This document shows positions 8,311 to 17,031 of a DNA stretch of 64,000 bases, in pieces. Source of the DNA: Lactobacillus sp. ESL0700 (GTDB lineage: Bacteria; Bacillota; Bacilli; Lactobacillales; Lactobacillaceae); the NCBI RefSeq assembly GCF_029392095.1, contig NZ_CP113930.1:1240001-1304000 (forward strand), in the 5' to 3' direction. Both the position numbers and the translations under genes were made by a program. The notes under the pieces were generated by a model. The model had not been told where the DNA came from and ran no database searches. It saw only the letters and a program-made list of their open reading frames with translations. Position 1 is the stretch's first letter, and every line of letters begins with the position of its first letter.

Positions 8311-8746
8311 TTTTACTCTTTTCATCAATGTCGGGAAACAGCTTTGAAGTTTCACTGTTATCCTTGTCCTCATCCTCTGGGAAGACTAATCCGGTCACGT
8401 GAACGTTAATTTCTTTAAAGGTTAAGTCGGTCATTTGCTTAACTTGCTCAAGTAAACTGCTTTGCAAAGTCATTGCAACCTTAGGAACATAACTGCCTGC
8501 TTCAACGTTAATATAAACTTCAGCAATCAAGTTATGATCATCGTCAAGACCCACTGTAACACCTTTACTGCGATCCTCGCGTCCTAAAACTCGGTTAATC
8601 CCAGATCTGACACTGCCGCGCATTCCGGCAACACCGTCAACTTTTTCGGCAGCAATGCCCATGATAACTTCAATAACACTAGGATCAATTTCGATTTCTT
8701 CACCGTTATTTTTATCGTCTAAGACAATTTTTGAACTATCTGCCAT
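8288..8746 (-). CDS. Asp23/Gls24 family envelope stress response protein
   Basis: A member of the Asp23 family, small proteins linked to cell-envelope and alkaline stress; this position (between efp and nusB) is that of B. subtilis yqhY. The 152-residue protein shows the family block IEIDPSVIEVIMGIAAEKVDGVAGMRGS at about 18-45, then VAMTLQSSLLEQVKQMTDL and FKEINVHVTGLVFPED, ending in a charged low-complexity tail. In this genomic position the gene is often called yqhY and has been tied to fatty acid synthesis control in Bacillus. It overlaps nusB and follows efp by 18 bases. Confidence 0.9.
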   Translation of the reverse strand: MADSSKIVLDDKNNGEEIEIDPSVIEVIMGIAAEKVDGVAGMRGSVRSGINRVLGREDRSKGVTVGLDDDHNLIAEVYINVEAGSYVPKVAMTLQSSLLEQVKQMTDLTFKEINVHVTGLVFPEDEDKDNSETSKLFPDIDEKSKNESTRES

Positions 8747-8764
8747 TTTGTTTACCTCGAAAAA

Positions 8765-9334
8765 CTACTTATTTGCGCGAGATACGTATGTACCATCAGC
8801 TGTATTAATAGTTAATACATCGCCTTCGTTGATGAAGAACGGTACGTTAACTACCAATCCAGTTTCCATAGTTGCTGGCTTACCACCACCGGAAGAAGTA
8901 TCACCTTTGATATTAGGTTCTGTTTTAGCAACTGCTAAGTCAACAGTATTAGGAAGTTGAATTCCCAAAGTCTTGCCATCGTGCATAATAACACTAACAT
9001 CCATGTTTTCCTTAAGGTAATTAGCTTCATCCTTAACTTGTTCGTTAGCAATAGCTAATTGGTCATAAGTGGTTGTGTCCATGAAAACATAACTTGAACC
9101 ATCATTGTACAAGTATTGCATAGCCTTGGTTTCAATTTCTGCAGTTTCTACCTTAGCAGTTGAACGGAAAGTGTTTTCCTGAACTGCACCTGTAGTCAAG
9201 CTCTTAAGCTTTGAACGAACAAAAGCACTACCCTTACCTGGCTTTACGTGTTGGAATTCAACAATCCGCCATAAGTCATTGTTAAATTGAATGGTTAAGC
9301 CATTCTTAAATTCGTTAACTGAAATCATTGTCAT
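8765..9334 (-). CDS. efp: Elongation factor P
   Basis: EF-P binds between the P and E sites and speeds peptide-bond formation at polyproline stretches. The 189-residue protein has the three-barrel layout. The tip loop KPGKGSAF places the modifiable lysine at residue 34. [18 protein letters not shown] near the C-terminus matches the OB domains. The first ATG (9334) is preferred because GAGGT lies 7 bases upstream; a second ATG two codons later is possible. No EF-P modification genes (epmA/B or ymfI-like) are in the window. Confidence 0.95.
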   Translation of the reverse strand: MTMISVNEFKNGLTIQFNNDLWRIVEFQHVKPGKGSAFVRSKLKSLTTGAVQENTFRSTAKVETAEIETKAMQYLYNDGSSYVFMDTTTYDQLAIANEQVKDEANYLKENMDVSVIMHDGKTLGIQLPNTVDLAVAKTEPNIKGDTSSGGGKPATMETGLVVNVPFFINEGDVLTINTADGTYVSRANK

Positions 9335-9404
9335 ATTTAGTACCTCATCTCCATAATATATCTTACCAATTTGCGCATAATTTTACTATTAATAATATTT
9401 AAAT

Positions 9405-10514
9405 TTACAAAGAAATTAATTCGTCTTTAGGTAGAGTAGATAAGGTTTCCGGCGTTTGATCATGAACCAAAATATCGTCCTCAATCCTTACGCCACCCTT
9501 ATTTGGTAAATAAATCCCCGGCTCAACGGTGTGAACCATGTTGTTAACCAGCTCCTGTTTACCAAATGGCAAAGCAGGCTGACACAATTCATGAATTTCT
9601 AAGCCAATACCATGACCGATGCCATGACCAAAATATTCACCATAGCCTTGCTCTTTAATATAATCGCGAGCCGCTTTGTCAACATCACGACCATGATTAC
9701 CAGCAACTGCCGCAGCAATCCCACGTCTTTGCGCTTCGTGCACAATATCATAAATCTTGTGCATTTCACGGTCGACCTTGCCAACAGAAACAGTCCGTGT
9801 AATATCAGCTGCATAGCCATGATAGAAAGCGCCAAAGTCAATCACTACCATGTCGCCGTCAGCAATCATCTTGTCGCTGGCAACGCCATGAGCCCAAGCT
9901 GAACGAACACCAGAAGCGATAATCGTATCAAAACTTGGACCATCGCCACCATTAACCTTAAACAGATAATCAAGTTTGGCACCAATATTACGTTCAATTG
10001 CGCCAGGCTTAACTAATGGCAAAATCCCATTAAAACTGTCCATTGAAATGTTGATTGCCTGCCGCAAAGCTGCAAGTTCTAATTCATCTTTCACATTGCG
10101 AACACGTTCAACGAGTTCTTCACAAATAACAAATTCAATTTCTGGATTTAACTTTTGCAAATTAGCGAATTCAACCGCCGAAACAAACTCGCCTTCAATC
10201 AAAACCTTTTTGAGATTAGCTTGCCCTAACTGCTTGCTAATTTCTGCGTCTTGATCGCTGCGCTTCATAATTACCGTTAATTCACCAGGAGCTTGCGCCT
10301 TAATTTGATCAGCAAATCTGGAGTCCGATAATAAAATGCGGTCTCCTTGAGCTGTCAAAATCAGCTGCGCTTCTTCACCAGTAAAGTTGGTTAGATAGCG
10401 ATAGTTAGCCTGATTAAAGATTAGCAAACCATCAGCGTTCTGCTCCTTAATCAGCTTTGTAACTTCAGCAATTCGTCTATTTAAAAGTGTTAATAATTGG
10501 TCTTGTTCGTCCAT
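9405..10514 (-). CDS. pepP: Xaa-Pro aminopeptidase family (M24B) peptidase
   Basis: A cytoplasmic metallopeptidase that removes an N-terminal residue next to proline, useful to a peptide-scavenging lactobacillus. The N-terminal creatinase-like domain covers about residues 1-130. The M24 catalytic domain has the five metal ligands in VVIDFGAFYHGYAADITRT, GHGIGHGIGLEIHE, HTVEPGIY and VRIEDDI. The start is placed at ATG 10514 (MDEQDQLL); the upstream GTG reading lies within the AAGAGGTG ribosome site. About 369 residues, normal. It precedes efp, a widespread pairing. Confidence 0.92.
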   Translation of the reverse strand: MDEQDQLLTLLNRRIAEVTKLIKEQNADGLLIFNQANYRYLTNFTGEEAQLILTAQGDRILLSDSRFADQIKAQAPGELTVIMKRSDQDAEISKQLGQANLKKVLIEGEFVSAVEFANLQKLNPEIEFVICEELVERVRNVKDELELAALRQAINISMDSFNGILPLVKPGAIERNIGAKLDYLFKVNGGDGPSFDTIIASGVRSAWAHGVASDKMIADGDMVVIDFGAFYHGYAADITRTVSVGKVDREMHKIYDIVHEAQRRGIAAAVAGNHGRDVDKAARDYIKEQGYGEYFGHGIGHGIGLEIHELCQPALPFGKQELVNNMVHTVEPGIYLPNKGGVRIEDDILVHDQTPETLSTLPKDELISL

Positions 10515-10618
10515 TGCGTGCACCTCTTACGGAAAAAATACTTAATTCTATTCTACCGCTAAAAACGCACGCTTGACTATCCTATTTAAATATTAAATAA
10601 AATTAAATTAAAAACGCA

Positions 10619-10656
10619 TAAAAAAGACGAGAAGCGCGTGCTTTTCGTCTTTTTCT
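10619..10656. terminator. Terminator after rpmA
   Basis: AAAAAGACGAGAAGC and GCTTTTCGTCTTTTT form a long stem with a 4-base loop and T runs on either strand. On the minus strand it ends the rplU-rpmA message. Confidence 0.88.
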
Positions 10657-10667
10657 TAAGAACTAAA

Positions 10668-10961
10668 TTACTTAGCTTCTTCTTCGACTGGAATAACAGA
10701 AACTTGCTTTCTGTATTTGTCCAACCGTTCAAACTTAACAACACCGTTTACTAATGCAAACAATGTATCGTCTCCACCTTTACCAACGTTTTGGCCTGGG
10801 TGAATGTGTGTACCACGTTGACGGTAAATAATAGTACCTGCGTGGATAGTTTGACCATCAGCAGCCTTAGCGCCTAAACGACGACCAGCTGAGTCACGAC
10901 CGTTAGCAGTAGAACCTCCACCCTTGTGGTGGGCAAATAATTTAAGACCTAAAATATTCAT
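10668..10961 (-). CDS. rpmA: 50S ribosomal protein L27
   Basis: L27 reaches into the peptidyl transferase centre with its N-terminal tail. The 97-residue protein has the core with [17 protein letters not shown] and [23 protein letters not shown]. It carries the Firmicute-type N-terminal extension [18 protein letters not shown]; in relatives the part ending at F-A is removed by the protease Prp before ribosome assembly. The prp gene usually found between rplU and rpmA is absent here: only 17 bases separate the two genes. Confidence 0.97.
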   Translation of the reverse strand: MNILGLKLFAHHKGGGSTANGRDSAGRRLGAKAADGQTIHAGTIIYRQRGTHIHPGQNVGKGGDDTLFALVNGVVKFERLDKYRKQVSVIPVEEEAK

Positions 10962-10978
10962 ATCATTTCACCTCTGAA

Positions 10979-11290
10979 TTAAGCTTCAATTTTTTCAACT
11001 GTAACCTTAGTATAAGGTTGACGGTGACCATATTTTGAATGTGAGTGCTTCTTAGGCTTGTACTTGAAAGTAACAACTTTCTTTTCCTTGCCTTGCTTTT
11101 CAACTTTAGCAGTTACTTTAGCACCCTTAACTAATGGGCTACCGATTTTAACATCTTTACCATCAGAAACAAGAATGACTTCATCAAAGGTAACTTCTTT
11201 GCCTTCTTCTACATCAAGCTTTTCTACAAAAATAGCGTCGCCTTCAGCAACTTTGTATTGCTTACCACCGGTTTTAATAATTGCGTACAT
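10979..11290 (-). CDS. rplU: 50S ribosomal protein L21
   Basis: A 103-residue 23S rRNA-binding protein. [18 protein letters not shown] at the N-terminus, the middle [14 protein letters not shown] and the C-terminal [26 protein letters not shown] are diagnostic. The ATG is preceded by GGAGGTGCAGTA. It is the first gene of rplU-rpmA, with an L21-leader-type RNA upstream. Confidence 0.98.
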   Translation of the reverse strand: MYAIIKTGGKQYKVAEGDAIFVEKLDVEEGKEVTFDEVILVSDGKDVKIGSPLVKGAKVTAKVEKQGKEKKVVTFKYKPKKHSHSKYGHRQPYTKVTVEKIEA

Positions 11291-11299
11291 TACTGCACC

Positions 11300-11405
11300 T
11301 CCAAAAAATACTTAGACTCGCCAATCGGGGTGCTTTTTTAAAAAGACTTCTTACCTCGAAATGTGCGGTTGCAGATGTGGAGGTCTCCACAAATACAACT
11401 ACTTT
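11300..11405 (-). ncRNA. Ribosomal protein L21 leader (cis-regulatory RNA)
   Basis: The 5' untranslated region of rplU contains, on the minus strand, GGAGACCTCC, CTGCAACCGCACATTTCGAG, then a T/A stretch (TCTTTTTAAAAAA) before the ribosome site. Firmicute rplU messages commonly carry such an L21 leader, thought to let L21 control its own operon. The match is from memory of the motif; a covariance-model search (Rfam L21_leader) would settle it. Confidence 0.6.
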
Positions 11406-11518
11406 ATGATACTCCCCTTAAGAGAAGTTGGCAATAAAAAATTCTTGATTATTAATAACTTATCGCCTGTTAATCTGGAATTAAGCAGCACTTTCACATT
11501 GAAAATTACTGTCTAAAT

Positions 11519-12358
11519 TTAAATTTGCCACTTGCCGCCATGCACCTTGGCAATATTTTCAGTAACAATAAACGCTTCGCCGTCAATTGCTCGGACTCTA
11601 GCAACTAGTTGACCATATTCATTGGGATCAACCACGATTACTAGCTGCTGCTTATCTTCATCGCTATAACCACCAACGACATTGTACACAGTCAGACCAT
11701 CATAATCCTGCTGCAGCATTTCTTTAATCTGCTCAAGATTTTCATTACTCATAATGGTTACCTGATACTTTTTGTCTAAGCCAGTTTCGGTATAGCGCAT
11801 TGTTAGCGTAGTAATAATTTGCGAAAAAGCCGCCAGCAAGACTGCCTCGATGCCATCGACAAAGACATTTAACAGAATAATTGACATATCAAGGATTAGC
11901 AAAGTTAAAGTTGGGTCAAGATAAAAATATTTTTTGAAAATTAATGGTGGAATTGTAGTCCCACCAGCAGACGCGTTAATTCGATAAAGCATCGAAACGC
12001 CGATGCCCATTAAGACACCGCCATAAATAACGGCCAGCATGTTATTTGGTGTTAGTTTAAAGCTCGGTGTTATTGCCATTAAAACTGGTAATAACAGACT
12101 GCCCAAAGCCGCCTTTTTTAACGTTTCTTTGCCTAAAAAGATTGTTGCTAAAATTAGCAAAAGCGCGTTTACAACCAGAACCGTTACCGAGCGATTAATA
12201 CCCCAAACAGCATCAACTAATATTGCAATTCCCGTGGAACCACCGGCTGCGATATTAATTGGCGCATAAAAGAAGTTAATTGCAATCGTGATTATTTCCA
12301 GCCCCGCTAAGAAAAATAACCAATATTGCCACGTATGTGTTTGTTTATTAATTGTCAT
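11519..12358 (-). CDS. YitT family membrane protein (DUF2179 domain)
   Basis: A 279-residue membrane protein of unknown biochemical role. About five hydrophobic segments fill residues 15-185, including GLEIITIAINFFYAPINIAAGG and GIGVSMLYRINASAGGTTIPPLIF; the G-G-S/T-G motifs are typical of YitT. The soluble C-terminal DUF2179 domain (about 195-279) contains KKYQVTIMSN, GLTVYNVVGGYS and LVIVVDPNEYGQL. Monocistronic by spacing. Lactobacilli usually have several paralogues. Confidence 0.88.
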   Translation of the reverse strand: MTINKQTHTWQYWLFFLAGLEIITIAINFFYAPINIAAGGSTGIAILVDAVWGINRSVTVLVVNALLLILATIFLGKETLKKAALGSLLLPVLMAITPSFKLTPNNMLAVIYGGVLMGIGVSMLYRINASAGGTTIPPLIFKKYFYLDPTLTLLILDMSIILLNVFVDGIEAVLLAAFSQIITTLTMRYTETGLDKKYQVTIMSNENLEQIKEMLQQDYDGLTVYNVVGGYSDEDKQQLVIVVDPNEYGQLVARVRAIDGEAFIVTENIAKVHGGKWQI

Positions 12359-12466
12359 CTCATCTTCCTTCCAAAATTAAAATCATTACTTCCTATTATA
12401 ATAAGAAAACAAGATTCTATTCAAGAAATAAGCAAAAACAACAATAAATTAAAAAAACTTTAATTA

Positions 12467-12844
12467 TCAATCCTTTCTTTTATCATTTGCTCTTGATGGC
12501 ATTATCAAGAGCTCTATACCAAAGTCTAAAAGAATCAAGCCAATAACTACATCTTGTACTGCGTACATGTTAAATAGCGCTATAATCACCATAATACAAC
12601 CCAAAATTTGTTTCCATTTTTGTTCACGAGTTATCTTGACCTTTTCAACAGTCTGTATATTGTCAGTCCTTTTAGAAAAAGAAGCAATAAAAAGCAAGAT
12701 TCCAAAAACACTAAAGATTATTAAAAAGATATAACGAACCTTTATTTCTGCTTTTGAACAGAAAAAACCAATAAGACCAATAATAATTTGTACAAGTGCA
12801 AAAAGTCGCTCTGCCGTCGTAGTGCTCAACTTATTTTCAAACAT
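12467..12844 (-). CDS. Small four-helix membrane protein of unknown function
   Basis: A 125-residue protein with four predicted membrane segments at about 14-29, 36-54, 77-93 and 97-116, the middle loop (55-76) being positively charged, and a short basic tail. No family was recognised. The ATG is preceded by AAAGGAGGTAAACTTTT, a good ribosome site. Base composition is more AT-rich than neighbouring core genes. It stands alone between the YitT gene and a terminator. Confidence 0.7.
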   Translation of the reverse strand: MFENKLSTTTAERLFALVQIIIGLIGFFCSKAEIKVRYIFLIIFSVFGILLFIASFSKRTDNIQTVEKVKITREQKWKQILGCIMVIIALFNMYAVQDVVIGLILLDFGIELLIMPSRANDKRKD

Positions 12845-12921
12845 AAAAGTTTACCTCCTTTCACTCATAATCATACATAATATCATGTGGCTATAATTAT
12901 CACAATTTAATCATTTTAACT

Positions 12922-12953
12922 AAAAAAGCCCAGAGCAACTTACTCCGAGCTTT
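12922..12953 (-). terminator. Terminator of the DUF2325-like gene
   Basis: On the minus strand AAAGCTCGGAG and CTCTGGGCTTT pair over 11 bp with G-U pairs and are followed by a T run. Confidence 0.75.
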
Positions 12954-12962
12954 TAACGTTAA

Positions 12963-14291
12963 TTATTCTGTTTCATACTTAATAGTTTGGTTGCCCTCGT
13001 ATGCTGGCAAACCTTTTGCAGCACGATATAATGCCCGCTCAAAAGCCTGATAGCCTTTACTTGAGCTGACCGCAAATTTAACATTATACTTGCTGGCAAA
13101 TTCACGAATATTCCACGTACTGTCATGGGCCGCAAATGCTGTCACCAAAATCACAATATCCAAATCCTTAATTTGATTTTCCATGACCTTTTTCTTGCCC
13201 TGAAAAGCATCTATGGGAATCGGAATTCCGTGATAACGATTGACAATGCCTTCGAGCATTGCCTCATTTTGATTATCACCAATGGCAATGCCAACACGCT
13301 GATAATGCAAATCCATGTCTAGCTTGGTAATGGCAACCTCATCTTGAACTGCCTTAACCTTTTTCTTTTTAGTTGTAGGTTTTGACTTTGGTTGGTCGAC
13401 TTGATAAATCCACCGCAGCTGAATGGCATCCGCTGGATTTTTCTTCAAGCGGACATCCCCGTCATACCATGCAAGATCCACAATTGAGCCATCAACTAGC
13501 TGAACATTACCCTCTTGGAACTGGCTTGAATCAATCGGAAGCAAGACTGACTTGCCCCGAATCCGCAGCTTTTGTCCTTTAATATTGCGACTAACTGACA
13601 AGTGACCAGTCCGGCCCTGCACAACTGCGTATTTAAAAGTTGAAATTTTATCAACTTCGGTTGCCGACAGCTTACGAAAACCGACAACCCGCAAAATTGT
13701 TGCTTCATAATTAGGATTGTTTTCTTCAGGAACTGCCTCGACAATATCGCCGCTCTTTAAATTAAGAGAATGGATTTGCGATTCTTTCAGGGTATAAACG
13801 CGCTGATTATTGCCATTAATCAGGTCGCAGCCGCTAAGAAGCCGAATTACTGTATAGCGCTTGCCCTTACGATAATCTCGTATAGGCTTCTCCTTAGGCT
13901 GCATTGCCTGCTCGAAGATTTTCTTATTAATTACATCTTTAGTCGTGTTTGAAGCTTGGATTGCTTGTTCTAATTGACTTAGGGTTTTGCCATAACTAGC
14001 GCCAATATTAGGTGTAAAGGTCAACCGATGAATTGCCGATAATGCCGTATTTTTAGCGGCAGGATCGCCAGGAGTGGTAATTAAATCAGCTAACCCCGTC
14101 AACAGTAAATTTACTTGCTTGGCATCGGCCTTAACGTCAGTATCGCGAGTTTTTACAGTTGCTTCGGGCGCAGCGCCATTATCAGCCATCCCCAGTATCA
14201 TCTTAATTGCAGCCAACCCGTTGCGCAGACTTTTATCATCGCCCGCGGTTTGGTTTAAAATTCTTTTTAAATTATTTCGGTAATCAAACAT
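12963..14291 (-). CDS. Uncharacterised protein with C-terminal DUF2325-like domain
   Basis: A 442-residue soluble protein with no signal peptide or membrane segment. The N-terminal third is helical and rich in Ala and Leu. The middle (about 140-290) looks like beta-rich SH3/barrel material, with segments such as GDIVEAVPEENN and GDVRLKKNP. A basic linker (KPTTKKKKVK, about 305-320) precedes a C-terminal domain of about 110 residues with VGIAIGDNQN, LDIVILVTAFAAHDSTWNI and KFAVSSSKGYQAFERAL. That pattern (D-x-V-I-x-x-T, H, then a Ser/Leu-rich helix start) resembles DUF2325 of Firmicutes. The function is unknown; regulation or nucleic-acid contact is only a guess. Confidence 0.6.
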   Translation of the reverse strand: MFDYRNNLKRILNQTAGDDKSLRNGLAAIKMILGMADNGAAPEATVKTRDTDVKADAKQVNLLLTGLADLITTPGDPAAKNTALSAIHRLTFTPNIGASYGKTLSQLEQAIQASNTTKDVINKKIFEQAMQPKEKPIRDYRKGKRYTVIRLLSGCDLINGNNQRVYTLKESQIHSLNLKSGDIVEAVPEENNPNYEATILRVVGFRKLSATEVDKISTFKYAVVQGRTGHLSVSRNIKGQKLRIRGKSVLLPIDSSQFQEGNVQLVDGSIVDLAWYDGDVRLKKNPADAIQLRWIYQVDQPKSKPTTKKKKVKAVQDEVAITKLDMDLHYQRVGIAIGDNQNEAMLEGIVNRYHGIPIPIDAFQGKKKVMENQIKDLDIVILVTAFAAHDSTWNIREFASKYNVKFAVSSSKGYQAFERALYRAAKGLPAYEGNQTIKYETE

Positions 14292-14337
14292 TTTTTCTCA
14301 ACTTTTCTAATCTGATTATTCTAGTATATATCAAATG

Positions 14338-14366
14338 AAAAAAGCCCGGCAACAGCCAGACTTCAA
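14338..14366 (-). terminator. Terminator of the DUF2207 gene
   Basis: On the minus strand AGTCTGGC and GCCGGGCT form an 8-bp stem with a 4-base loop, followed by TTTTTTCA. Confidence 0.75.
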
Positions 14367-14377
14367 ACTCATATTTT

Positions 14378-16159
14378 TTAAAAGGCACCGCCGCCGGAGC
14401 CGCCGCCAAAGCCACCAGATGAACCACCGGAAAAGCCACCACTGGCACCTGTACTCGAGGACCCAGACGAAATTCCACTGGTAAAGCTAGAATTAAAACT
14501 TGCCGCGAAACTATTTTTCCCGCTCAAATAAAATGGTGCGTAATAATAGAACCCATCATTTGCAAATTCTTCTTTGCTAAATTCAATTTTCAGTTGTTTA
14601 ACAACCTTGTCTGCGAGGTCAAAAGCCACGGCATACGGCAAAATGTCTTCCCAAAGAATCAAATCGCCAACAGCCCGCATTTTGAAATTGCCAATATCAG
14701 ACAACATCTTTTTAAAGCCGCGAACTTGTTCTGCCTCTCGAGCACCTTCTTTTGTATACAGTGAAATTTGATTTTTCGCACGGAAATATGCGGCAATGCC
14801 AAGCAAAATGATAATCGTCTCGCCAATTGCAAGCTGCATCTTATACTGACCGAAGATTCCCCATGAAAAGAGTACTAAAATAAAGCTGATCGCAAGCAAG
14901 AACAAAATTGAGCCCAGAGTAAATGAGCGTTTATCATACAGGTCAGACTCAAGATAACCTTGATCTTCAAGCCCGGTGAATTGCGCATCGGCCCAGTCAT
15001 CGAACTTGTTTCCCAATTTTTTGCTATGATACTGGCGCAGCTCACGTGTCGTAAATGATTGCCCGTCGCCAAGATCATTAAACAAGAACTGCAGTAATGG
15101 ACTAGCAGTTAAAATTTCTGGGTCTTGCAATGTAATCCGATAATATACTTTATGATGCACTAGATAGTCGTCCAGTTTAACCTTTTTTTGCACCGCTAAC
15201 TGCATTAGGTAAGCAGTAAAAGCTCGACTATCGGGCTTACGACCGCTGTCCAGAATTTGGGCGGCAATTGGCGTAACTGCAGGAAGACTATAGTTATGCC
15301 TTAATTGCGACATTTTAGCAGGCTTAGTTCCTTGCTTTTTAACAAATATACCCTGCAAAATTGCACCGATACCAGTTAGCAGTGCAACTGCAATCATTAC
15401 GGCGTTAATAATTCGATCGCGTTTGCGCTCTTGGTTAGCCTTCGCAGCCAAAGCCGCTTCCTGCTTAATTACCGCCTGGCGGTGATTTTTATCAATCACA
15501 TTTTTGTTTAGCGGCGTAACTGTTAATGGGAAAATCGTGTGGACTTCAACGCCAGTATCACCGTCTAAATCTTCAACGTGCATTACAATTTTACCTTGAT
15601 TGGGCAAAACCTTAATTTCACCGTTTAACGGTCCGTGCGCCCAAGCCCGTAATTTTTTAACTTTGCCAGGGAAAATCACACTTGCCTGCACGTGATCTAA
15701 GTCTGTATCCCAGCCATTCCCAATAATCATAAAGTTAAGCTCAGCAGTATCGCGATAATTGGTAACGGCATTCGTTATCTGATAATGGTAAGTTACCGTC
15801 AGCCTATCGTCCTCACTAACGGCATGGTAAACTTTAAAACGATAACCTTCGTCATTATGCTCTATTGAAAAATCGCGAACGGTTTGCTCAGGTTCATTGT
15901 TATCTTTAACAGTGACACTAACGTCCTTAACCGCTTGTTTTTTACCCAGATTTTGCTGGTAATAGACGCCATGCATGTCATCGTTAAAATCGTACCTAAT
16001 CTGCCGCGTCATTGTTAGTGAGCCGTCGGCGTTAACTTTTGCCGTAACATTAACGTATTCAATATCGTATTCATCATCAGCATGAACATTTTGACTAACA
16101 GTCAAGCCAAGTAATACTACACTTAGCAAAACAAAAAGTCGCACTAGTTTACGTTTCAT
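14378..16159 (-). CDS. DUF2207 domain membrane protein with Gly/Ser-rich tail
   Basis: A 593-residue protein. Residues 1-27 look like a signal peptide ending after VHA. An extracellular DUF2207 domain (about 30-235) follows, with MTRQIRYDFNDDMHGVYY. A membrane segment lies at about 250-270, a cytoplasmic domain at 290-405, and paired membrane segments at about 410-455. After another soluble stretch the protein ends in a short repeat of Gly and Ser ending GGGSGGGAF. Such proteins often sit beside lemA, but lemA is not here. The role is unknown, probably envelope-related. Confidence 0.85.
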   Translation of the reverse strand: MKRKLVRLFVLLSVVLLGLTVSQNVHADDEYDIEYVNVTAKVNADGSLTMTRQIRYDFNDDMHGVYYQQNLGKKQAVKDVSVTVKDNNEPEQTVRDFSIEHNDEGYRFKVYHAVSEDDRLTVTYHYQITNAVTNYRDTAELNFMIIGNGWDTDLDHVQASVIFPGKVKKLRAWAHGPLNGEIKVLPNQGKIVMHVEDLDGDTGVEVHTIFPLTVTPLNKNVIDKNHRQAVIKQEAALAAKANQERKRDRIINAVMIAVALLTGIGAILQGIFVKKQGTKPAKMSQLRHNYSLPAVTPIAAQILDSGRKPDSRAFTAYLMQLAVQKKVKLDDYLVHHKVYYRITLQDPEILTASPLLQFLFNDLGDGQSFTTRELRQYHSKKLGNKFDDWADAQFTGLEDQGYLESDLYDKRSFTLGSILFLLAISFILVLFSWGIFGQYKMQLAIGETIIILLGIAAYFRAKNQISLYTKEGAREAEQVRGFKKMLSDIGNFKMRAVGDLILWEDILPYAVAFDLADKVVKQLKIEFSKEEFANDGFYYYAPFYLSGKNSFAASFNSSFTSGISSGSSSTGASGGFSGGSSGGFGGGSGGGAF

Positions 16160-16277
16160 TAGTTTCTCCCATAAATTTATTTGTCTTAATTATACCAAAA
16201 TTCAGCCACTTCAATGACTAATTTTTGCCGTCATTCTGCGGTTTATGCACTTATTTGAAAATAAATAAAACTTTTTG

Positions 16278-16306
16278 TTGCAATTAGGAAAACTTTTCTC
16301 TATAAT
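16278..16306 (+). promoter_or_regulatory. Promoter of tRNA-Arg
   Basis: TTGCAA (16278-16283), a 17-base spacer and a perfect TATAAT (16301-16306) lie 37 bases before the mature tRNA. Confidence 0.8.
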
Positions 16307-16342
16307 AGTTAATGTTCTGTGAAGGACAAACAAACATACAAT

Positions 16343-16416
16343 GGTCTGGTAGCTCAGCTGGATAGAGCAACGGTCTTCTAAACCGTGGGTCGTGGGTTCG
16401 AATCTCACCCGGATCA
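16343..16416 (+). tRNA. tRNA-Arg (anticodon TCT)
   Basis: A full cloverleaf can be drawn: acceptor GGTCTGG/CCGGATC with discriminator A, D stem GCTC/GAGC, anticodon stem ACGGT/ACCGT with loop CTTCTAA (anticodon TCT, reading AGA/AGG), a 5-base variable loop, and T stem GTGGG/CTCAC with TTCGAAT. The length is 74; CCA is not encoded. A promoter is upstream and a terminator directly downstream, so it is a single-gene unit. It borders an AT-rich accessory segment. Confidence 0.97.
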
Positions 16417-16424
16417 TTAAAAAG

Positions 16425-16475
16425 AAAAAAGCAGTTAAGATTTTGATGCAAAGATCTTAACTGCTTTTTTCTTTT
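16425..16475 (+). terminator. Terminator of tRNA-Arg
   Basis: AAGCAGTTAAGAT and ATCTTAACTGCTT form a 13-bp stem followed by TTTTCTTTT. Confidence 0.92.
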
Positions 16476-16478
16476 GTA

Positions 16479-16940
16479 AAATTATATTAACATTGCATTA
16501 ATATTGTGGTAAGGAAAGTGCAGTGGCACGTTATCAAATAATTTAGACGTTTTTTCTGCCAGTTACAATGAATTTAGATATGAGAGAAAATTTCAATCCT
16601 TTACTTATCTTCTTCAACAAACTTATTAATAATTATTGACGCCTAGTAGCTAATTATCTAATATAAATTTATAATAAATGTGTCTTATAGCGCTTCCCGT
16701 TTAGTATTATAAGGTACTCAGTACAAATAATAATCTGAAGAAATGCTTACAAATCTCTCTGTAGCAATTGTTATGGAGAATTGAAAAAGGAGAAAATACT
16801 CTAATAATCTAACGATTTCAACTTTCCCACTGTGGCTAAATTGGCAAGATGTGATCACCTTTCAACAGTCAATCACTTGATTACCTCATTAGTTACATCA
16901 TAACTCCAAATTTTAGGCAAAAAATCCTTTAATATTCGGA
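16479..16940. other. AT-rich stretch without a recognisable gene
   Basis: About 460 bases after tRNA-Arg hold no ORF with a ribosome site, no clear hairpin and no repeat that I could find. In six frames I saw no convincing integrase or transposase remnant. A decayed accessory segment at a tRNA gene is possible but not shown. Confidence 0.5.
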
Positions 16941-16947
16941 CATATAA

Positions 16948-16977
16948 TTGAATTTTGAAAACTAATTAGACTATACA
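16948..16977 (+). promoter_or_regulatory. Probable promoter of the 17.0-18.9 kb gene group
   Basis: TTGAAT (16948-16953), an 18-base spacer and TATACA (16972-16977), followed about 50 bases later by TAGGAGGTTTAAATATG at the first gene. Confidence 0.45.
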
Positions 16978-17031
16978 CCTAAATTAATAATCCTTGCATT
17001 AGATTTTATTATCCCTTTAGGAGGTTTAAAT

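Noticed and set aside
14378..14450. Glycine-rich end of the DUF2207 protein as a low-complexity artefact
   Set aside because: The frame is open to a proper stop followed by a terminator, and glycine/serine tails are usual in this family.
16479..16940. Possible integrase or transposase remnant after tRNA-Arg
   Set aside because: Short reading frames in this stretch gave no recognisable recombinase motif; no tRNA-end duplication was found downstream.
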